NCBI RefSeq assembly: GCF_015710975.1
Contig: NZ_CP049783.1
Span: 682,001 to 746,000 of the forward strand
Length of the DNA: 64,000 bases
Direction: 5' to 3'
Source of the DNA: Paenibacillus polymyxa
Lineage (GTDB): Bacteria; Bacillota; Bacilli; Paenibacillales; Paenibacillaceae
The position numbers and the translations under genes were made by a program. A model generated the notes under the pieces. It was not told the DNA's origin. It searched no databases and saw nothing but the letters and a program-made list of their open reading frames with translations. Positions 36,240-45,756 of the stretch are shown here, in pieces. Numbering within the stretch: the first letter of the stretch is position 1; each line of letters opens with the position of its first letter.

Positions 36240-36366
36240 CGCTCCGCGAACGGAACGTTGCTCCAATCGCTGTTGTATCCGGATTTTATTGAATAGCTTT
36301 GTGGTAAAAATCCGGATACAAAGGCGACCGCTGAGGCTTTTTCGCAATCGTTCCGTTCTCTCCGCT
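36240..36366. repeat. Structured dispersed repeat, copy A
   Basis: A long imperfect palindrome. The inner stem is TTGTATCCGGATTTT paired with AAAATCCGGATACAA (15 bp). Inner flanks TCGC/GCGA and an outer stem CGGAACG/CGTTCCG continue it, with GCTCCGC-like ends. The same architecture with compensating base changes recurs at 59115-59252. It lies between the convergent LacI and rhamnogalacturonan lyase genes. Confidence 0.7.
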
Positions 36367-36458
36367 ACTTTCAGCAAATTTGCTATTTTAGAGATGTTCT
36401 AAAACCAGAAACACCAACCATGGATAGAATCGTCTAAACTCTTAAACTTTAAGAATAC

Positions 36459-36498
36459 AAAATGGCAAGCCTCTGATGATTTAGAGGCTTGCCATTTT
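36459..36498. terminator. Bidirectional terminator between lacI-type and lyase genes
   Basis: Perfect 16-bp arms AAAATGGCAAGCCTCT and its complement with an 8-base loop, giving T runs on both strands. It serves convergent genes. Confidence 0.85.
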
Positions 36499-36554
36499 AC
36501 TAATTGTATTAACTAATGGATGGGGTGCTACAGTTTTAGTCTCCGGCTAATCGT

Positions 36555-39071
36555 TTATAGATCCTCTGCTGGAACTACAGGAACTACAGAGACCGCTGAC
36601 TCTCCCTCTATTTCCTTCTCATCTATTTCTGCCCCATCGACTTTTGTTCCATCAACTTTCGTTTCATCGACTTCTTTTTCATCTACCTCCGTTGCCTCTA
36701 CCTCATCCACTTCGTCACTGCTCTCTTCATTCATCAAGGCTCTTGGTGTATAGAGCTTGGGAATCGGCACGTTCGCCCAATTCATATCGGATGCAAAGTA
36801 AAAGCTCGTGTAGGACGGCTGGTTATAGCCGGTATTTTGACGCGCCACATCCGCACGATACTGCGGGTCATGCATCAACGTGTACAATTTATGCGTTGTA
36901 GGCTCGGTGCTCAAATAGATACGAATCGCAGAGCTATCCGCTGTACGGACAAGCATTTCCTCGCGCCAATCTCCGAAAATGTCAGCTACCAACGATGGCG
37001 TTCCCTTGGTATAATTGTTCGTTTTGGTACCTGATGCGGTGAGTAATGTGCCTCGTTTCCAATCTTCAATGGTTGGGGTTACATCGATCGCCCCGTTCAC
37101 GATTTGTGTGGTCATATCAGCCGCCCATTTGATACTCATATTGGTACCCGGCATCTTGGTATCCAATTGTTTGCCCGCAGCGGTCCACAAGCCTATGGCC
37201 CAAGTCTCCAGTCCTCGCTGATCCGGGTCTATGTCACCGACCATCCCCCGACCTGTATCCTTACCGGAATACCCACCGTAGATGACTTCACCCGTTTTGG
37301 CATCCCGCAGCGAATAACCATAAGGGGCATAGGTGCCGCCTTCATGCACCATAAAGATTTCTTTTCCTGGCCGATCAGGGTCAATATCAGTCACATGCAG
37401 CGCGTCACCGTGTCCCAATCTGGCGGTTTGGCCCGGAATTGCGCTTTCAGGAGGCATAACATCAAACGAGCTGTACAACAGGCTGCCATCATGGTCGATC
37501 GTGGCGGAGCCATATACAATTTCGTCTTTGCCGTCTCCATCCACGTCTGCGGCACTCAGCGAATGCGCTCCTTGTGTAGTCAAGGTGCCGAATTTCGGGT
37601 CCGTTCCATCCCGTCCGTGCGGACTATCATTAAACGGATTGGTCATCGGTGCCCAGCCACTGTCCACCATCCAATGTTTTTGGAGATGGCGACCATCCCA
37701 CGTATAAGTGACCAAGGTGGAACGCGTATAATAGCCGCGTGCAAATACGGCGTATGGTTTGCGTCCATCCAGATATGCTACTCCTGCCAGAAAACGATCC
37801 ACACGGTTAGCAGGTTCAATCCGGGCCATAGCGTAGTCTCCCCACATAAGTCCATCATCATGGCGCTCTGGCTCATAGCGAATCGTCTCCAGCTCGGTAC
37901 CTGTTTTTCCTTTGAAAATGGTCAAATACTCTGGTCCATCCACAATGAAGCCTTCAAATTCTCTCAGCTTGTTTTTGTCACTCCGCGCAGGAGCATACAC
38001 ATCCATAAAGTAATCGGTCAGGCTTTCCGCATCCTTGCGGGATAACGGGTAGTTATACTTTGGAGCAATACCAAAGCATTCCTCCAGCGTAGCAGGCCAC
38101 TGCCCCTTCACCACTTCTTCATGCTTCGTCCAGTTCATGAACATATTCACTACATGCTCATAATAATCCGTACGACTCAAACGATAATCGTCCTTATGTG
38201 TAATTCCAGCTTTGCGATCCTCACGGGGCAGGGTAATATATTTTTCTTTTTTGGGCTTGCCCTTCTTGTCAAAAGTAATCGTTTTGGTCCCCGGAGCGGT
38301 CTTGAACATCAGCTCGGCTTTGCCATCGCCGTCAAAGTCATACACCATCATTTGTGTATAATGGGCACCTGAGCGAATATTCACACCGAGATCAATCCGA
38401 TACAGCAGCTTGCCCTCGAACGTATACGCATCGACATACGTATTTCCGGTATAACCCTTCTGAGATACATCTTTGGAGTTGGATGGGTCCCATTTTACAA
38501 AAAATTCATATTGTCCGTCTCCGTCCACATCCCCCACACTCATATCGTTGGCCGAATAAGTATAGGATTCACCTGCGGGTGTTACGCTATCAGCAGGCTT
38601 TTGCAGAGGAAGCTCATAATAACCCTGCTGCCATGGCTTCACTTTGGCACTGCGATCCTTTTCTTTCCCTTTAACGACTGAAGCGACCCTGTACACCGCA
38701 TTTCCGTTTCCTTCCTTATCCAGATAATTGGTGCTGTCCGTCACCGTCGCGATTTTCTTGCCATCACGGTATACGTTAAAGTCTGCTCCTGTCAGCCCTG
38801 CTGAACTGTAGCCATTCACTTCCTGGGCCAATAACCGCCAGCTTAAAAATACACCCTCTTGCGTCGCCGCAGCTACCAGACCGCGATCCAGCTTTTCCAG
38901 CTGAATGCTGCCACTACGGTTTTGTTCTACTGCGATTGCTGATTCTGCCTGCAGCGTGGGTTCGGATAAGTCTTCCGCAGCCACTCCTCCAGTCGTGCCC
39001 GTCATCGCCAGCATTGCTGCCAACGCGGCGGTCAAAGTTCCCTTTTGCCATGCGCCTTTCCTTTGAGCCAT
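36555..39071 (-). CDS. Secreted rhamnogalacturonan lyase, PL11 (YesW-like)
   Basis: An 838-residue secreted protein starting at ATG 39071, nine bases after GAGGAGG. The signal peptide is about 1-32. An N-terminal FnIII-like module (about 45-140) precedes the eight-bladed propeller of family PL11, recognised from repeated calcium loops DVDGDGQYEF, DFDGDGKAEL and DVDGDGKDEI and from the HDD, PLSRKDAE and GDWREEMLVRT segments. It cleaves the rhamnose-galacturonate backbone of pectin by elimination. The catalytic part ends near YTPRALM. A 55-residue acidic tail follows (DEVDEVEATEVDEKEVDE and similar), rich in VDE/VDG repeats, not part of the family. A cre-like site lies upstream. Confidence 0.92.
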   Translation of the reverse strand: MAQRKGAWQKGTLTAALAAMLAMTGTTGGVAAEDLSEPTLQAESAIAVEQNRSGSIQLEKLDRGLVAAATQEGVFLSWRLLAQEVNGYSSAGLTGADFNVYRDGKKIATVTDSTNYLDKEGNGNAVYRVASVVKGKEKDRSAKVKPWQQGYYELPLQKPADSVTPAGESYTYSANDMSVGDVDGDGQYEFFVKWDPSNSKDVSQKGYTGNTYVDAYTFEGKLLYRIDLGVNIRSGAHYTQMMVYDFDGDGKAELMFKTAPGTKTITFDKKGKPKKEKYITLPREDRKAGITHKDDYRLSRTDYYEHVVNMFMNWTKHEEVVKGQWPATLEECFGIAPKYNYPLSRKDAESLTDYFMDVYAPARSDKNKLREFEGFIVDGPEYLTIFKGKTGTELETIRYEPERHDDGLMWGDYAMARIEPANRVDRFLAGVAYLDGRKPYAVFARGYYTRSTLVTYTWDGRHLQKHWMVDSGWAPMTNPFNDSPHGRDGTDPKFGTLTTQGAHSLSAADVDGDGKDEIVYGSATIDHDGSLLYSSFDVMPPESAIPGQTARLGHGDALHVTDIDPDRPGKEIFMVHEGGTYAPYGYSLRDAKTGEVIYGGYSGKDTGRGMVGDIDPDQRGLETWAIGLWTAAGKQLDTKMPGTNMSIKWAADMTTQIVNGAIDVTPTIEDWKRGTLLTASGTKTNNYTKGTPSLVADIFGDWREEMLVRTADSSAIRIYLSTEPTTHKLYTLMHDPQYRADVARQNTGYNQPSYTSFYFASDMNWANVPIPKLYTPRALMNEESSDEVDEVEATEVDEKEVDETKVDGTKVDGAEIDEKEIEGESAVSVVPVVPAEDL

Positions 39072-39120
39072 CCAATTCGTCCTCCTCAATTGTATTGTGA
39101 TGACAAGCAAATACAGAAAA

Positions 39121-39134
39121 TGATTGCGCTTACA
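39121..39134. promoter_or_regulatory. cre: cre-like site upstream of rhamnogalacturonan lyase
   Basis: Minus strand TGTAAGCGCAATCA, one core mismatch to TGWAANCGNTNWCA, about 50 bases before the start codon. A TATAAT box lies slightly further upstream. Confidence 0.45.
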
Positions 39135-39438
39135 TAATTTAAATTCCTTATTATTATAGTTTTGCTGTTCCCCCAAACGCGTTTAAATATCCGAGTATTT
39201 CTCTACACAAATCCGTGTTGTTGCCCGTTTCTATTGAAATGACCCCATTAGCCCGTTTAAAACGTTCCATTTTGTGAGTCGACCATGTTAGTTGAAGTGA
39301 GAATATCCGAATATCATAAAATGATAAAATGAACGAGCTGTGATCAAACATACATACCTATCAAGGTTCCACAAAAATGATGTCACAAAATGACCCGTTG
39401 CGATTGTTATATAGACATAAATACAAGGAGGTGAGCTC

Positions 39439-40023
39439 TTGCAGGCAACCATCCCCGGGGATACACAGGACAAATACAGCCAGATTGAGCTGGCCATAGA
39501 ACGTATCAAGGCTGGTGAACAGCAGGCTTATGAAATCATTATTCGGCAATTCGAGCGTCAGATGTACACCTACTGCTTTTATATTTTGAAGAATCATGAA
39601 GCCACAGAGGACGCGGTTCAGGACATTTTTATCAGAGCTTATGAGCATCTTCATCAATACAGCAGACAGACCAGCTTCTCGGCATGGCTATACAAGATAG
39701 CCTATCATCACTTAATGAATATCAAAAGGAAACACAGCCGCTGGCTCAAACTGGTTCAGCAGGTCAAGGAACAAGAGTCCATCGCCCAAGTATCACCTTA
39801 TATAAGTGTGATTGAAGAGCTGCTGACTTATCTTACCCCAGAAGAACGTCATATTCTGCTACTGAAGGCTGTCGAGCAATACAGCTTTGAGGAAATTAGC
39901 AGCATCATGGGCTTAAAGTCGGCAACCATCCGCAAAAAATATGAGCGGCTTCGGCGCAAGCTGCTGGACCACAGAAGCAAAGGAGGACTTGTTAATGGAC
40001 AAACATCTAACACCACCTTATGA
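39439..40023 (+). CDS. ECF-type RNA polymerase sigma factor
   Basis: A 194-residue sigma-70 family protein starting at TTG 39439, seven bases after AAGGAGG. Region 2 is at about 25-95 (AYEIIIRQFERQMYTYCFYIL, EDAVQDIFIRAYEHLHQY, FSAWLYKIAYHHLMNIKRK). Region 4 is at about 130-185 (TPEERHILLLKAVEQYSFEEI, GLKSATIRKKYERLRRKL). Region 3 is absent, as in ECF sigmas. Its stop lies inside the next gene, a membrane protein of the kind that holds such sigmas inactive. An extracytoplasmic signal is inferred. Confidence 0.88.
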   Translation: MQATIPGDTQDKYSQIELAIERIKAGEQQAYEIIIRQFERQMYTYCFYILKNHEATEDAVQDIFIRAYEHLHQYSRQTSFSAWLYKIAYHHLMNIKRKHSRWLKLVQQVKEQESIAQVSPYISVIEELLTYLTPEERHILLLKAVEQYSFEEISSIMGLKSATIRKKYERLRRKLLDHRSKGGLVNGQTSNTTL

Positions 40024-41200
40024 GCGTGAAATGGACCCGTTGGAAAATTGGATCCATGAATCTGTCATGCCCAGAGGCAGTATGAGTGATCAAATTATGA
40101 AGCAGATTGAAAATAGAGCCATACAAAGAAAGACGACGAAACCAAAGTTTGCAAAACGGGCTGTCCTGGCGGCATCCGTAGTTGGCATATTAGGGGCAGG
40201 AGTGGTAGGCGCCGGGTTTGTATCACCCACGATGGCGGCCACACTCAAGCAAATTCCTGGAATTGGAAGTATTTTTTATGGATTGAGCTCGGATGAAATT
40301 CAGACTGCTGTAGATAAGGGCATTCTCAGTCATCCTAATGAAAGTGTGACGCATGACGGAATTACACTCACATTAAGCGATGTTCTGTATGACGGTACAC
40401 GCCTGTCCTTCTCCATTGAGCGTAAAGGTGAGAATTTGCCGGAAGGCTCTATAAGCCCTTATGTACCTATGGATGCCAAAACTGAAAATAGCGATGGCGA
40501 ATGGGTAAAGGCACATAAAGTGCCTGAGAAGAATCAGCTTAAGGGCTACTTTAAGCATCCCGAAGTACAGATTAATGGAAAAAAGGTTGACTCTCAACAA
40601 TTTATATACGGTGATGATCCGCACAAAAAAAATTCTGTCGTTGGGGAATTCATGCAGTTAGGATCTTTGCCGGACGAGTTTGAGTTGACGGTTAAAACTT
40701 CGATGACAGGTGTCAACGAGCCCTATGAATTCAAAGTTCCGGTGAAAATCGACAACACCATGATTGTGGTCCAACCGAATGAGACGAAGACCAGCAATAA
40801 CTTCAGCTATACCGTGAAGGAGCTGAAATCCACCTCAACAACGACTCGTCTAGTGCTGGACAGTACAGGTGAAGTGCCTGCTTCTCAGGAGCAGACGGGA
40901 GAGTATGCGCCAACGATGATGTATTACGATATTGCAGATGATCAGGGCAACATTCTAGAGCAGCGCAAATTCGGTTATTTCCACAGCAAGCCTAAGACAA
41001 AATATCATGTGGATGAGCTGTACGATGCTCTCAAGCCGAATACGAAATACGTAACGATTAAGCCGTTCACTTTGACCGTCAAGCCTACCGACTGGAGCAT
41101 TGTGGGACAAGTGAATGACAAGGTTGGCAACGAAGTGAAGAAAGGCGACAAAACGTATATCAAAGAACTGGAAATGAAAATCCCTGTGCCAGCCCAATAA
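39995..41200 (+). CDS. DUF4179 membrane protein, probable anti-sigma factor
   Basis: A 401-residue protein starting at ATG 39995, eight bases after GGAGG, overlapping the sigma gene by 29 bases. A cytoplasmic N-terminal part (about 1-53) could bind the sigma factor. A single membrane helix follows (about 54-76, AVLAASVVGILGAGVVGAGF), then the DUF4179 domain (PTMAATLKQIPGIGSIFYGL, HDGITLTLSDVLYDGTRLSF) and a beta-rich outer region. The gene order and topology are those of sigma/anti-sigma pairs in Paenibacillus and Bacillus. The domain name is given from memory of its conserved segments. Confidence 0.82.
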   Translation: MDKHLTPPYEREMDPLENWIHESVMPRGSMSDQIMKQIENRAIQRKTTKPKFAKRAVLAASVVGILGAGVVGAGFVSPTMAATLKQIPGIGSIFYGLSSDEIQTAVDKGILSHPNESVTHDGITLTLSDVLYDGTRLSFSIERKGENLPEGSISPYVPMDAKTENSDGEWVKAHKVPEKNQLKGYFKHPEVQINGKKVDSQQFIYGDDPHKKNSVVGEFMQLGSLPDEFELTVKTSMTGVNEPYEFKVPVKIDNTMIVVQPNETKTSNNFSYTVKELKSTSTTTRLVLDSTGEVPASQEQTGEYAPTMMYYDIADDQGNILEQRKFGYFHSKPKTKYHVDELYDALKPNTKYVTIKPFTLTVKPTDWSIVGQVNDKVGNEVKKGDKTYIKELEMKIPVPAQ

Positions 41201-41215
41201 CATCAATGCAAGAGT

Positions 41216-41247
41216 GAGCAAGCCTGGATGAGAATCCAGGCTTGCTC
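41216..41247 (+). terminator. Terminator after sigma/DUF4179 operon
   Basis: Perfect 12-bp arms GAGCAAGCCTGG and CCAGGCTTGCTC with an 8-base loop, followed by ATTTGG. The weak T run makes strength uncertain; the stem is strong. Confidence 0.65.
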
Positions 41248-41359
41248 ATTTGGCTTGCTTTACATTAACCCGTCCCTTCTCCTGCTTATTCAACTGTTTT
41301 TTACTGGTTATACAAGCAAAGGGTAAGTTTAGGTTATCTTTAATTTGTATATCTCCCAA

Positions 41360-44300
41360 TTAGTGAGGGACAAATGAACGAAAATCGTCTCGACTGGACT
41401 GGTCCGCATGATAAAACACGACATCTCCATCCTGTAAATGAAAGGTGTGTCCGTGCGGGTCCTTTATCTCTCTACGATATCCCTCCAGTTGCCATTGGTT
41501 CAAAAGCGGGCCATTGATATATTGCAAATGTGGATGCTTGGTGTCCCCCTGACGGAGTGATTCCAAATTAAAGTGAACCACTATAAAGCCTGTCTTCTTG
41601 AATATATCTGTATGCTCGTTTAGCTCCTGACGGTGACTGACCTCGTGCAAATCCGTCCCTTTGGTAACGGCGTACACATCAGCAGGCAGACTATACTCGC
41701 CATACCAGCGCTGAATCGCCGCATTCGCACGATCGGCATCAACCCCATTCGGCAGGTCCGTCTTTGGACCGATCAAGGTACGCGCAGCAGCAGGCAGCAC
41801 TAGCCAGTCGTAGCGTCCAACCCAGGTCTTGCTGCGTGTTATACGCTGGACATACAGCGCCACATAACGTTCCAGCGTTAACTGACTTCGCTCTGCTTCA
41901 CTCAGTCCATGTTGATATTGGTAGGCTGCTGTATCCTGCATTTCCTCCATAGGGACATTGCGTAACCGTTCGTTCAAAATAACATATCGTTTCTCCCGGT
42001 CCTCGGCCGATCCTATACGGATAAATTTTCGGCTACCTGCATGTGTATACAGATCTACCGCTTCCCGCTGTCGCCCATCTTTGCTCACCCAATAAAATGA
42101 AGGGGTAATACGAATTCCATCCTGTGCGCTGAACATATTGCCTTTGGTTTTGAGGTCAAACTTGAAATGATAGCCTGTCTTGACTGCCACATTTGCATAA
42201 CCTTCATGTGGGTGACTGCCTGGGCGAACGGGCAATGTGAAGGGCTCCGGGTTCCCTCTAGGCAACCCGTCAATATTGCCAAGCCCTGTCCAATAGGACA
42301 GACCGCTATGCATTGGGCTGCCTTTTTGCTGCCGAAATACACGCTCCCAATGGTAATCTGCAATATCCGTGATATGAAAATCATACATCCGTCCGATGAC
42401 CTCAATATTCACCACATCATTAGCAACATGATGGGCGAGATCCGTGTTGGCATGGCGCTGCTCGGTGAATCCATCCGATGCATTTTCGGCAATGGTGCGG
42501 AACTCGACTGTATAATTGCCTTCATCGACCCATACAGGCAAATAAAAGTCTGTGTCCAGTTGCAGCACCGGAATGTCGATCCAGGTACCTCGCGGATAAA
42601 AATGCGTCTTTCCTTGGTCGTACACATCGAACGGAAAGCGCACCTGCTTGGTTCGTACATATTTGGCATACTCCCGATCACCATAGCCGGGAATATTCAA
42701 ATGCGGACCTGCTGTCGAAATCGTCACTCGGAAAGGACGCTCCAAAATAAGTGCGGATCGCCCCTTCGTAGGTTGGGTTTTCTGATTATGAGCAGCATCA
42801 TCCGACACTTTAGACAGATTCACTACGGGAGTGTGGACAGTCACCGTATTGATTCCCTGTATCGGCAACGTTTTATCCGCACCTCCATTGATATTTCCTT
42901 TGAGAATAGCATAAGTGATGTTACCACTGCTGGGCGTGTTGGGCTTATTGATCTTATGCTTATCAATCACATGATTCGGACTGTACAGCACATCGGCCCC
43001 AATCGCTCCGGAAGAGGGAATCACACCTGGTTTAGGGCCATTTACCTTGACGCGCTCTGGATTCATAATGATCTTGTTTTCAAAGGTCAAAGTATCGTTC
43101 TCCACTTCGATTTCCTTAACTGCCTCCTCTGCCTTAGATTTCAGTACACTGCGATCATCAGGCACACTGGGCTTGCTGCTGCCGCCATTTTTGCTGCGAC
43201 TACCTCCGTCCACTGTGCCTGGTGCAGGGGGCGGATAAAAGTTACCCTGGGTCGCCGCAATATAAGAAGGGGGAGTATAGGATTGCGGACGCAGGGTGAT
43301 TGCTTCATTGGGTAACGCATAGTTTCGGAGTGTAGCCTCCTTGATGCCATATACCTCCAAATTGTCTATCTTCCAATAGGAGTACGGACGGACGATTTGG
43401 TAAGTATAAGTTCGCTTCACAGTCTCATTCCGCCGAGACTTTTTCTTAGGCCGCCAGGTCAACCGATATTCCCGTTTTACGTTCACCGTATATGTACACT
43501 GACCCGTCATGTTCACAAACTTATGTTGAAAAAGGTATCTCTTGGCTTGTACATGACCGTACAGGCTTTCAGAGGTAGGAATACCTTTGGATACGTCAAA
43601 TCGTTCCCGACCACGCTGGTCCGCTTTGATCACGGCAGATACTACTGGGTCCAGTTCGGCAGTTTCCAAGCGCAGGCCTGGAACGGGACGGGAGCAGACA
43701 ACACCTTTCGTTGGCTGTTCATGATCTTGGCAATCTGAGGGCGCTCCCTCTTGGCTTTCTCCAGGCTTAGGACAGCCCTGAGCTTCTTTGTAATACAAAT
43801 AAGCGGTAAACTGCTCAAAAGAACCGTCATAGGTAAACCCGGGTACAATTCCCGGCAAAATATCTCCGCTTGGCGGTTTACCTGTCGTGCTTTTCTTGTA
43901 ACCCACATACTCATATTTCGGATTGGTTGGCGGGGTGAAATCATACGGTTGATTAGGTTTAAGTTCATCTTCTATTAGTGTAAATACGTTGTTAAGTGAC
44001 TTTCCATCAGTGGTAAAATGCTTGACGATGAGTGCGCTCTCTAGTTCGATTTTGAATAGAATGGGCTGGTAGATGCGCCAAGCTTCTACTTCTTTGGCAC
44101 AGGTAGGACAGCTCTCTTCTTTTATATTTTTAGGTTTATCAGCATTCAATCTCATATTAACTGTAATTGGTATCACAGTGGTATCCGTACCAATCCCTTG
44201 TTTTTGGAAAGGCTGAATGTCTTTTGCCTCTGTTCCAATGCTCATAGGATATATATAATCCTGATATTCATCTTGTCGAGATTTATTAAAATATTGAATG

Positions 44301-44638
44301 TAATCTGAATTTCTTTGATTTTTTTCAGGATTATACAATGAGGCTTCAACATTTTTGATTCTACGGCCTGGAAATTTAAATTTATATGTGAATGTAGCTT
44401 CCCCTTGCATATTCATATTGGGCTGCTTCTTCTGTGTAACCCACTCTTTTGCTGTGTTTCTCCACATATCAAAATACATCATTCCAACAAAATACCGGTC
44501 ATTCTTATCTTGAAAGTATGAAAGTGGTGTTATCTCTGTATCGGCTGCTGCATTGTTGGTACCAAAAGAAAAAGGCGGAAGCTGCAAGAATAGCAGTACT
44601 CCCACCAGCAATAAGCCCCAAACTCGTTTAGTCATCAT
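41360..44638 (-). CDS. Very large secreted protein of unknown function (DUF5704-like)
   Basis: About 1092 residues. Starts at GTG 44641 or ATG 44638/44635 are all possible after AAGGGA; the ribosome binding site lies in the last codons of the stalk-domain gene, so translation is coupled. A signal peptide is at about 1-30 (VWGLLLVGVLLFLQLPPFSF). Visible parts: an N-terminal beta-rich region, a MucBP-like stretch (YEYVGYKKSTTGKPPSG), a CPTC pair, a Ser/Gly/Pro-rich segment near residue 490, and a C-terminal region with many aromatic residues. No catalytic motif is recognised. Resemblance to Paenibacillus DUF5704 proteins is from memory. It is probably a cell-surface or matrix protein working with its upstream partner. 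Confidence 0.6.
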   Translation of the reverse strand: MMTKRVWGLLLVGVLLFLQLPPFSFGTNNAAADTEITPLSYFQDKNDRYFVGMMYFDMWRNTAKEWVTQKKQPNMNMQGEATFTYKFKFPGRRIKNVEASLYNPEKNQRNSDYIQYFNKSRQDEYQDYIYPMSIGTEAKDIQPFQKQGIGTDTTVIPITVNMRLNADKPKNIKEESCPTCAKEVEAWRIYQPILFKIELESALIVKHFTTDGKSLNNVFTLIEDELKPNQPYDFTPPTNPKYEYVGYKKSTTGKPPSGDILPGIVPGFTYDGSFEQFTAYLYYKEAQGCPKPGESQEGAPSDCQDHEQPTKGVVCSRPVPGLRLETAELDPVVSAVIKADQRGRERFDVSKGIPTSESLYGHVQAKRYLFQHKFVNMTGQCTYTVNVKREYRLTWRPKKKSRRNETVKRTYTYQIVRPYSYWKIDNLEVYGIKEATLRNYALPNEAITLRPQSYTPPSYIAATQGNFYPPPAPGTVDGGSRSKNGGSSKPSVPDDRSVLKSKAEEAVKEIEVENDTLTFENKIIMNPERVKVNGPKPGVIPSSGAIGADVLYSPNHVIDKHKINKPNTPSSGNITYAILKGNINGGADKTLPIQGINTVTVHTPVVNLSKVSDDAAHNQKTQPTKGRSALILERPFRVTISTAGPHLNIPGYGDREYAKYVRTKQVRFPFDVYDQGKTHFYPRGTWIDIPVLQLDTDFYLPVWVDEGNYTVEFRTIAENASDGFTEQRHANTDLAHHVANDVVNIEVIGRMYDFHITDIADYHWERVFRQQKGSPMHSGLSYWTGLGNIDGLPRGNPEPFTLPVRPGSHPHEGYANVAVKTGYHFKFDLKTKGNMFSAQDGIRITPSFYWVSKDGRQREAVDLYTHAGSRKFIRIGSAEDREKRYVILNERLRNVPMEEMQDTAAYQYQHGLSEAERSQLTLERYVALYVQRITRSKTWVGRYDWLVLPAAARTLIGPKTDLPNGVDADRANAAIQRWYGEYSLPADVYAVTKGTDLHEVSHRQELNEHTDIFKKTGFIVVHFNLESLRQGDTKHPHLQYINGPLLNQWQLEGYRREIKDPHGHTFHLQDGDVVFYHADQSSRDDFRSFVPH

Positions 44639-44643
44639 CACAA

Positions 44644-45582
44644 TTAATTTCCCTTCCACGGATTGACCATTAGCGGAATATAATCATTTGCTAATAAAGG
44701 TAGACCAATAAACTGAATATCTTGTAATTTAAAGGATTTATAATTTTTTATACCTTGAAATACTTCATCTGCAGATGAGTAAATCGGAAAATATTGCATC
44801 TTGGTTCCGTCACCGTTGTCAATCGTCAATTGATCAACAGCATATCGATGTCTGGTATCACCATATTTAGTAATAAAGAAAATACTTCCAGACAGAGAGT
44901 GGGTTTTTACTCTCACTTTCAAGTATGGTGTTCCTTTTGCATTGATGTACGGCTCAATTGAATAAACGTCTCTGAGCAACTTAATGGGTAAAGTTGACTG
45001 TTTAAAAAACATAACTTTATTATAGGTTCCACCATCAACTTTCTTAAGAAGATATGGGTTAGACGTAAACGCCTTTTTATACGGCTCAATACTCACCGCC
45101 TGATGCCCTGTATCCTCTAATGCGGCGATTTCCTTCTTCCCAATCCAGACCCAGCGGCTGACCTTATCCCACTCCACCGTCTGTCCCAAACCCTCACTTA
45201 CTAACCGTAGCGGCACGAAAGTGCGGTTTTGCTTCAAAATAATTTTCGTCTCGTATGTTTTGGTCTGCCCATCGACAGTAGCGGTGTTTTGTCCCACTGT
45301 CATGTTAACGGCATGTGCATCATTCTTAATCGACACGGCTAATTGGCCGCCTGTTTTCTCCCAGCCCACCTTAGCGCCCAATGCCTCGGATACAAACCGG
45401 ATTGGAACCATGACATAATCATTACCATCCTGAAAAGGTTTGGCATCTGGGAACTGTATTTTTTTCGCATTTAGTAAGACTTCAATTGGCTTGGTGCTAC
45501 TTGCCGCCTCCGTCGTTGTAATCGTACTTGCCGCGCCCCATAGCAACGTGACTGCGGTCAAACTCAGCATCCATTTTTTCAT
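44644..45582 (-). CDS. Secreted stalk-domain (copper amine oxidase N-terminal-like) protein
   Basis: A 312-residue secreted protein starting at ATG 45582 behind a weak GAGAGA site. The signal peptide (about 1-27, ending EAAS) is followed by a Cu_amine_oxidN1 stalk module at about 32-145. Its two repeats carry the landmarks VMVPIRFVSEALGAKVGWE and TFVPLRLVSEGLGQTVEWD. The remaining about 150 residues are unassigned. This module is very common on Paenibacillus surface proteins and is not an oxidase by itself. The last codons supply the ribosome binding site for the large protein downstream. Confidence 0.82.
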   Translation of the reverse strand: MKKWMLSLTAVTLLWGAASTITTTEAASSTKPIEVLLNAKKIQFPDAKPFQDGNDYVMVPIRFVSEALGAKVGWEKTGGQLAVSIKNDAHAVNMTVGQNTATVDGQTKTYETKIILKQNRTFVPLRLVSEGLGQTVEWDKVSRWVWIGKKEIAALEDTGHQAVSIEPYKKAFTSNPYLLKKVDGGTYNKVMFFKQSTLPIKLLRDVYSIEPYINAKGTPYLKVRVKTHSLSGSIFFITKYGDTRHRYAVDQLTIDNGDGTKMQYFPIYSSADEVFQGIKNYKSFKLQDIQFIGLPLLANDYIPLMVNPWKGN

Positions 45583-45756
45583 ACTCATCTCTCTCGATCC
45601 CCTTTGTCTTCTTCAACTTTTAAGCTATGTATATCATCTCTAATCTCATAACTTATCGCATCCCCACTTTCGGAAAATACTGGATACAACTTATTTATTA
45701 TAGGGTTTACCAATTACAAAATCTATAAGAAAAGTGATTAATATAGCAACAAAAAA

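Noticed and set aside
37104..38045. Plus-strand frame of 313 codons
   Set aside because: Antisense to the PL11 lyase, whose propeller motifs and signal peptide clearly identify the real strand.
42167..43315. Plus-strand frame of 382 codons
   Set aside because: Lies wholly opposite the 1092-residue secreted gene, has no good ribosome binding site, and translates to Cys/His/Arg-rich sequence typical of antisense shadows.
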